The notes beneath the pieces are model-generated. The model was not told the DNA's origin. It made no database searches and saw only the letters and a program-made list of their open reading frames with translations. A stretch of 64,000 nucleotides of DNA, taken from NCBI RefSeq assembly GCF_003205295.1, contig NZ_QJRP01000020.1, forward strand, positions 17,446 through 81,445, given 5' to 3'. This document shows, piece by piece, positions 59,417 to 64,000 of this stretch; position 1 is the stretch's first letter; each line of letters opens with the position of its first letter. The stretch comes from Pseudomonas mosselii. GTDB lineage: Bacteria; Pseudomonadota; Gammaproteobacteria; Pseudomonadales; Pseudomonadaceae. A program made the position numbers and the translations under genes.

Positions 59417-60512
59417 GGTCGCGTATCCGTGCATATTTGCAGAGTTGTCCAAGTTCACTGTCGTGGCCCTGGTAGAACAGGGTGGCGTCGGCGGGCAACT
59501 GCGCCTGGCCGAAGACCTCGTGGGTCGACGCGCATAGCCGGTCCAGGCGTGGATCGGCGGCGAAGGCCTGCAGCGCGAGGACCTCGGCAGGGGTGGCACC
59601 GCCCAGGCGCCAGGATTGTTCGAGCACGCCGCTGCGCAGGTGGCCGTAATGGTCCCTGCCGCGGGCGATATCGTAGTTGCGACGCGAGGCGATGAAGCCC
59701 GGGAAGTAGCGCTCGGCGGCCTCTTCATAGGTCATGGCCTGGTTGATGGCCAGGCGCAGGTGATCTTCGAGCGGCAACTGCAGTAACTGCTGGTAGTCGC
59801 CGCGCACGATCACCAGGTCGGAGCCGCCATACACTTCGGTGCCCGCATGATCACGGGTGAGGTGCTGGGTGCCGTGATAGCTCAGGGTCAGCCCGGCCAC
59901 GCGCACCTGGCCGACGCTGAAGGTTTCGACCGCGTCGAGGTCTTCCTCCAGCACCAGGCCCCACAGGCCCAGTTGCTGTTCATCCATCGCCGCCAGCAGC
60001 GGTTCCAGGGCCTGGCTATCGATGATCACCTGCTGGCCCCGGCCGGCGCAGGCCAGTACCGGCTTGATCCTCACCGGTCCATCGCGTAGCAACAGTTCGG
60101 CGGCGCGGCGCGCGTCGGCCTTGGAGAACACGGTATAGCCCCGCAGCAGGGCGCCGCTGGCATGCTGGGCGAAGGCGTCGGTCCAGCCGGGCGGGAAGCT
60201 GGCGTCTGCCGGCAGCGGGTGGGAGATGGCCTTGGTGGCCATGTGCGGATGGCTGACCACGCCACCGAACAGGTCTTGTTCGTCGCGGATGCCCAGCGCT
60301 GCGTGCCGTTGCGCGTCGACCAGGGTCTGGGTCGGTACATAGTAGTAACCGGCCGTGTTGGACTGTGTGGACGATGGCTCGACCCGCTCGGCTCCCAGCA
60401 GCAGCGCCAGATGATCGGCGATCTTCAGGTGGACCGCGCGTTCGTGCTCGGGGGTGTGCTCGCGGGTGTCGAGCAGCACGACGGCGCTTTTCGGTTCGCG
60501 TGAGTGGGGCAT
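59400..60512 (-). CDS. DUF3182 family protein (ATP-grasp-like)
   Basis: A 370-residue cytoplasmic protein. Family marks as I remember them: YYYVPTQTLVDAQRHAALGI, DLFGGVVSHPHMATKAISHP, GYTVFSKADARRAAELLLRD, GPVRIKPVLACAGRGQQVI and TEVYGGSDLVIVRGDYQQLL. The GPVRIKP...GRGQ part looks like the lysine and glycine-rich loop of ATP-grasp ligases, so a ligase reaction is possible but unproven. ATG 60512 is used; the frame to 60611 adds unrelated residues. It overlaps the alpha/beta hydrolase gene by 17 bases. Members often sit beside hydrolase genes. Confidence 0.83.
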   Translation of the reverse strand: MPHSREPKSAVVLLDTREHTPEHERAVHLKIADHLALLLGAERVEPSSTQSNTAGYYYVPTQTLVDAQRHAALGIRDEQDLFGGVVSHPHMATKAISHPLPADASFPPGWTDAFAQHASGALLRGYTVFSKADARRAAELLLRDGPVRIKPVLACAGRGQQVIIDSQALEPLLAAMDEQQLGLWGLVLEEDLDAVETFSVGQVRVAGLTLSYHGTQHLTRDHAGTEVYGGSDLVIVRGDYQQLLQLPLEDHLRLAINQAMTYEEAAERYFPGFIASRRNYDIARGRDHYGHLRSGVLEQSWRLGGATPAEVLALQAFAADPRLDRLCASTHEVFGQAQLPADATLFYQGHDSELGQLCKYARIRDHDHRE

Positions 60513-60707
60513 GGCCGACCTCGCATAGCCACGGTATGTAAGGGTTGTGAAGGCCCGTAGCCGGTTTAGTTCAGGAGGATGGATCGACGGTCGGCAGGGC
60601 AGTTGGGGCAATGCATGCCTTGTTACGGTCGTGGTGATTGCGGGCGTCTGCCGGGTGTAACATTATCAGCGCCTTGGACCCGTCGACACCTATCCGCAGG
60701 AGTGCGC

Positions 60708-62510
60708 ATGAACAGTCAGTCCCCCCTTCACGAATCCGTTCCGGCACGCCTTGCCCGCGTGCGCGAGGCCATGGCCCGGGAGGGTGTGGATGCCTTGCTG
60801 GTGCCTTCGGCCGACCCGCACTTGTCCGAGTACCTGCCGGGCTATTGGCAGGGCAGGCAGTGGCTGTCCGGGTTCCTCGGTTCGGTGGGGACGCTGGTGG
60901 TGACGGCTGACTTTGCCGGACTATGGGCTGACAGCCGCTACTGGGAACAGGCGGGCAAGGAGCTGGCCGGCAGCGGCATCGAGCTGATGAAACTGCGTCC
61001 TGGGCAGCCCGGGGCGCTGGAGTGGTTGGGCGCAGAAGTGTCCGGCACCGTCGCGGTGGACGGCGCGGTCATGGCCCTGGCTTCGGCACGGCAACTGGGC
61101 GAGCGTTTGCAGGCGCGTGGCGCGACGTTGCGCACCGACCTCGACCTGCTGGATCGGGTATGGGCCGACCGTCCCTCGCTGCCGGGCAATCCGGTGTACC
61201 AGCACCTGCCACCCCATGCCACGGTCAATCGTGCGCAAAAGCTTGCCGAACTACGCAGCACCTTGCGGGAAAAGGGCGCCGACTGGCATTTCATCGCCAC
61301 CCTCGACGATATCGCCTGGCTGTTCAACCTGCGCGGTAGTGATGTTTCCTATAACCCCGTGTTCGTTTCCTTCGCGCTGGTGAGCCAGGACAAGGCGTTC
61401 CTGTTCGTCGGCCGTGACAAGGTCGATGCTCATCTGCGCCAGGTGCTGGCGGCCGATGGCATCGAGGTCCGCGACTACGCCGAGGTCAATGCTGCGTTGG
61501 CCACTATTCCGGCTGCGGCGAGCCTGCTGGTGGACCCGGCGCGGGTCACCCGCGGCCTGCTGGACAACCTGCACGAGCAGGTGCGGTTGGTCGAGAGCAT
61601 CAACCCGACTACCCTGAGCAAGTCGCGCAAGGGGGAGGGTGAGCTCGTCCATATCCGCCAGGCCATGGAGCAGGATGGCGCGGCGCTGTGCGAATTCTTC
61701 GCCTGGTTCGAGGCGAACCTCGGCGCGCAACCGATCACCGAGCTGACCATCGACGACCAGTTGAGCGCGGCCCGAGCCCGCCGTCCGGGCTTCGTGTCGC
61801 TGAGCTTTTCCACCATCGCGGCCTACAACGCCAACGGCGCGATGCCGCATTACCGCGCCACCGAAGAGTCCCATGCCGCCATCGAAGGCGATGGCCTGCT
61901 GTTGATCGACTCGGGCGGCCAGTACCTGGGCGGGACCACCGATATCACCCGGATGGTGCCGATCGGCGAGCCGAGCCATGAGCAGAAGGCCGATTGCTCC
62001 CGGGTGCTCAAGGGCATGATCGCCTTGTCGCGGGCCAGCTTCCCGCGCGGGATGCTCTCGCCGCTGCTCGACGCCATCGCCCGGGCACCGATCTGGGCGG
62101 ATCAGGTCGAGTACGGCCATGGCACCGGTCATGGTGTCGGCTACTTCATGAATGTGCACGAAGGCCCGCAAGTGATCGCCTACCAGGCCGCGGCCACACC
62201 GCAGACGGCCATGCAGCCGGGCATGATCAGCTCGATCGAACCTGGCACCTACCGCCCGGGGCAGTGGGGCGTGCGGATCGAGAACCTGGTGGTCAACCGC
62301 GAGGCCGGTACCAGCGAGTTCGGCGAGTTCCTTTCGTTCGAGACCTTGACGCTGTGTCCAATCGACACCCGCTGTCTGCTGGTCGAGGCGCTGGGCAGCG
62401 ACGATATCGCCTGGTTGAACCGTTACCACCAGACGGTGCGGGAGCGGCTGGCACCGCTGCTGGAAGGCGAGGCGCTGGCTTGGCTGGAGCGACGCACTGC
62501 CGCGCTGTGA
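60708..62510 (+). CDS. aminopeptidase P family protein (Xaa-Pro aminopeptidase, M24)
   Basis: A 600-residue metallopeptidase that removes N-terminal residues before proline. It has two creatinase-like N-terminal domains (about 15-310; ALLVPSADPHLSEYLPGYWQ, FLGSVGTLVVTADFAGLWAD) and the pita-bread catalytic domain. The metal ligands are in LLLIDSGGQY (Asp), GGTTDITRM (Asp), HGTGHGVGYF (His), SSIEPGTYR (Glu) and RIENLVV (Glu). The long three-domain form resembles eukaryotic-type cytosolic aminopeptidase P rather than E. coli PepP (about 440 residues). CGCAGGAG stands 7 bases before the ATG. Monocistronic, with a terminator behind it. Confidence 0.94.
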   Translation: MNSQSPLHESVPARLARVREAMAREGVDALLVPSADPHLSEYLPGYWQGRQWLSGFLGSVGTLVVTADFAGLWADSRYWEQAGKELAGSGIELMKLRPGQPGALEWLGAEVSGTVAVDGAVMALASARQLGERLQARGATLRTDLDLLDRVWADRPSLPGNPVYQHLPPHATVNRAQKLAELRSTLREKGADWHFIATLDDIAWLFNLRGSDVSYNPVFVSFALVSQDKAFLFVGRDKVDAHLRQVLAADGIEVRDYAEVNAALATIPAAASLLVDPARVTRGLLDNLHEQVRLVESINPTTLSKSRKGEGELVHIRQAMEQDGAALCEFFAWFEANLGAQPITELTIDDQLSAARARRPGFVSLSFSTIAAYNANGAMPHYRATEESHAAIEGDGLLLIDSGGQYLGGTTDITRMVPIGEPSHEQKADCSRVLKGMIALSRASFPRGMLSPLLDAIARAPIWADQVEYGHGTGHGVGYFMNVHEGPQVIAYQAAATPQTAMQPGMISSIEPGTYRPGQWGVRIENLVVNREAGTSEFGEFLSFETLTLCPIDTRCLLVEALGSDDIAWLNRYHQTVRERLAPLLEGEALAWLERRTAAL

Positions 62511-62530
62511 AAATGATGTATTGGTAACAA

Positions 62531-62560
62531 AAGGGGCAGCCATTGGCTGCCCCTTGTTTA
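62531..62560. terminator. bidirectional intrinsic terminator
   Basis: AAGGGGCAGCC (62531-62541) and GGCTGCCCCTT (62545-62555) form a perfect 11-bp stem with a 3-base loop, followed by GTTTATC and preceded by AACAAAA. It serves the convergent aminopeptidase and lipoprotein genes. Confidence 0.85.
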
Positions 62561-62564
62561 TCGA

Positions 62565-62846
62565 TTACTTGCAAATCACGATCATGCTGCGGCTGGTATA
62601 GCCGGCCGGATTGATGCCGAACACATAGTCGCCAGGCTCTTCGTCGGTGTCGCCGGACCGGGCGATGACCTTGTAGCCTTTGCTGCTGCAGGAGCTGGCG
62701 GCCTTGCTGTAGCACTTGTCCCATGACGAGGAGAGCCCCGAGCAGTTGATATGCAGGCCCTTTTTCCCCCGCTTCACCTCGGTATTGGCTGTCGCGGCGC
62801 ATCCAGCGATGGCCAGGATGGCCAGGATGAGAAAAATACGTTTCAT
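62565..62846 (-). CDS. small lipoprotein
   Basis: A 93-residue protein with a lipoprotein signal (MKRIFLILAILAIAGC, lipobox LAIAGC... Cys16). The mature part has the C-x-G-x-S-x-x-x-x-x-C-Y pattern (LHINCSGLSSSWDKCYSKAA, SSCSSKGYKVI) and ends SMIVICK. This build is common among small Pseudomonas outer-membrane or periplasmic lipoproteins of unknown function. ATG 62846 is used because it starts the signal peptide. The 186 bases upstream (62847-63032) contain no other gene that I can support. Confidence 0.78.
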   Translation of the reverse strand: MKRIFLILAILAIAGCAATANTEVKRGKKGLHINCSGLSSSWDKCYSKAASSCSSKGYKVIARSGDTDEEPGDYVFGINPAGYTSRSMIVICK

Positions 62847-63032
62847 TCCTGTCCTTATTTGGCCCGACTGCACTCACGGGCCTGTGGTTTGCGCTTCGTC
62901 TCTTCCCTGATGGTCCCCAGCGTCCATGTACCGCTCAGTAGATAGCGTCAAGATTATATTTGGGTGACAGCTTAATCAGCCACGGCGGGCGGTACAAGGT
63001 TGCAGGTCAGCTAAATGCAAATATTTCTCAAA

Positions 63033-63920
63033 TCAGTCGGCGGCCACGGGTGGTACCGCATCTCGTTTCATGGACAAGGTCGCGCCTACAGAGGCAGTGA
63101 TGATGGCGAGGATTGCCAGCCATTGCCAAAGGGTAAGCTTCTCACCCAGGAAGAGTAGCCCGGACAATGCGCCAAAGGCCGGCTCGATGCTCATCAGTGT
63201 GCCGAAGGTGCGGGCGGGCATGCGGGTCAAGGCGACCATTTCCAGGCTGTAGGGCAGGGCTGTCGACAGGATGGCCACGCCCAGGGCTACCGGTAGCAGC
63301 GCAGGTGTCAACAAGGCGCTGCCGGCGTGGGCGATACCAATGGGGGCGACGAACAGGGCTGCGATCACTACCCCCAGGGCAGCGGTCTGGATACCGTTCT
63401 CGGCCCCGGCCTTTTGCCCGTAGAGGATGTACAGCGCCCAGCACACGCCGGCTCCCAGGGCATAGCCGGCGCCGATCGGGTCTAACCCGCCGTCGGTCTG
63501 ACCGATGGGGATCAACAGCAGCAGGCCGACGACCGCCAGGGCGATCCACAGGAAGTCCAGCGCCCGTCTCGAGGCCCATAGCGCCACCGCGAGCGGGCCG
63601 GTGAACTCGAGGGCTACAGCGATGCCTAGCGGCACACTGCGCAATGACATATAGAAGAGGAAGTTCATGCCGCCCAGGGCCATGCCGTAGATAATCACGC
63701 TACGCAGGGTGCTGGCATCCAGGCGAGCACGCCAGGGGCGCAGCAACAGGAGCATGATCACGCTGGCGAAGATGAGGCGCAGGGCGGTGGTGCCTTGGGC
63801 GCCGACGATGGGAAACATGCTCTTGGCCAGCGAGGCTCCGGACTGGATGGAGGCCATGGCGATCAGCAGCAAGCCGATGGGGAACAGCGTGGCGGCCAGG
63901 CTGCGGTTTGGGGTGTTCAT
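63033..63920 (-). CDS. EamA/RhtA-like exporter
   Basis: A 295-residue inner-membrane exporter with ten helices, of the RhtA (threonine/homoserine) branch of EamA proteins. Marks: ASIQSGASLAKSMFPIVGAQ, TTALRLIFASVIMLLLLRPW, FLFYMSLRSVPLGIAVALEF, TGPLAVAL, and the second-half LMSIEPAFGALSGLLFLGEK. RhtA homologues export threonine, homoserine and related amino acids. ATG 63920 is used; the frame start at 63956 lies in the operator. The sequence GCAATATAGTGC (63953-63964) upstream is identical to a site beside the XRE-cupin regulator at 57157, so the two EamA genes may belong to one regulon. Confidence 0.92.
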   Translation of the reverse strand: MNTPNRSLAATLFPIGLLLIAMASIQSGASLAKSMFPIVGAQGTTALRLIFASVIMLLLLRPWRARLDASTLRSVIIYGMALGGMNFLFYMSLRSVPLGIAVALEFTGPLAVALWASRRALDFLWIALAVVGLLLLIPIGQTDGGLDPIGAGYALGAGVCWALYILYGQKAGAENGIQTAALGVVIAALFVAPIGIAHAGSALLTPALLPVALGVAILSTALPYSLEMVALTRMPARTFGTLMSIEPAFGALSGLLFLGEKLTLWQWLAILAIITASVGATLSMKRDAVPPVAAD

Positions 63921-63952
63921 GGAGGCTTCCGTTATTGTGCGCGCAAGGGTGT

Positions 63953-63964
63953 GCAATATAGTGC
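63953..63964. promoter_or_regulatory. operator site 3, GCAATATAGTGC
   Basis: The same 12-mer as at 57149-57160. On the minus strand it contains TATATT, a good -10 for the RhtA-like gene, 33 bases before its ATG. A bound repressor would cover the promoter. The last 36 bases of the window show no other feature. Confidence 0.6.
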
Positions 63965-64000
63965 GCAGCGGGAGGGTGGGTTGGCAAGGTTGGGATAGGG

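Overview
The window reads as chromosomal DNA of a GC-rich fluorescent Pseudomonas, most like the P. putida/P. entomophila group. Evidence: strong codon bias to G/C in third position, seven REP pairs or degenerate REP-like elements of the 'GTGGGAGCGGG' type between genes, and gene orders that I remember from P. putida KT2440 (gloB, methyltransferase, rnhA, dnaQ, lysine decarboxylase; phnX, phnW, LysR; the five-gene branched acyl-CoA operon; a six-gene Mrp antiporter). No tRNA, rRNA, CRISPR array, insertion sequence or prophage was seen.

Layout. 1-8 kb: the end of a membrane protein, a MAPEG protein, then two paralogous LuxR-type regulators, each beside genes that handle amines (an orphan polyamine-type binding protein; a nitrilase-family amidohydrolase; an APC permease), with an internally shortened VgrG between them. 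8-11.3 kb: small accessory genes (DUF3757, GNAT, DUF3077, DUF6124), a strongly structured leader, and an AT-rich insert with one HEPN-like gene of unknown function. 11.3-18.7 kb: a yej-type peptide/microcin C importer with two tandem binding proteins. 18.9-26.7 kb: housekeeping genes mltD, gloB, rnhA, dnaQ, lysine decarboxylase and an FMN reductase. 26.8-29.8 kb: 2-aminoethylphosphonate degradation (phnW, phnX, LysR). 29.8-45.7 kb: an AraC regulator and a conserved acyl-CoA oxidation operon flanked by two giant (about 1500 aa) dermonecrotic-toxin-like proteins. The first carries leucine-rich repeats and a NEL-type E3 ubiquitin ligase domain, and has a LexA-like palindrome just before its start. 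46-49.7 kb: a DksA-like protein without a full zinc finger, an unusual chemoreceptor and four small conserved genes. 49.7-55.7 kb: a Mrp-type Na+/H+ antiporter (mnhGFEDC and fused A/B). 56-64 kb: an EamA exporter beside an XRE-cupin regulator, soxR with a divergent SoxR-box promoter driving a monooxygenase, an alpha/beta hydrolase overlapping a DUF3182 gene, an aminopeptidase P, a small lipoprotein and a second EamA exporter.

The most interesting items are the toxin pair around a core catabolic operon with a LexA-like site before the NEL protein; three copies of a GCA-N-TATA-N-TGC palindrome linking two EamA exporters 6.8 kb apart to one XRE-cupin regulator; a 23-bp motif shared by the two LuxR-linked amine loci; the orphan HEPN-like gene in the AT-rich insert; and the multi-hairpin leader before the DUF6124 gene. 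All functional calls come from reading the translations and recalling families; no database search was run.
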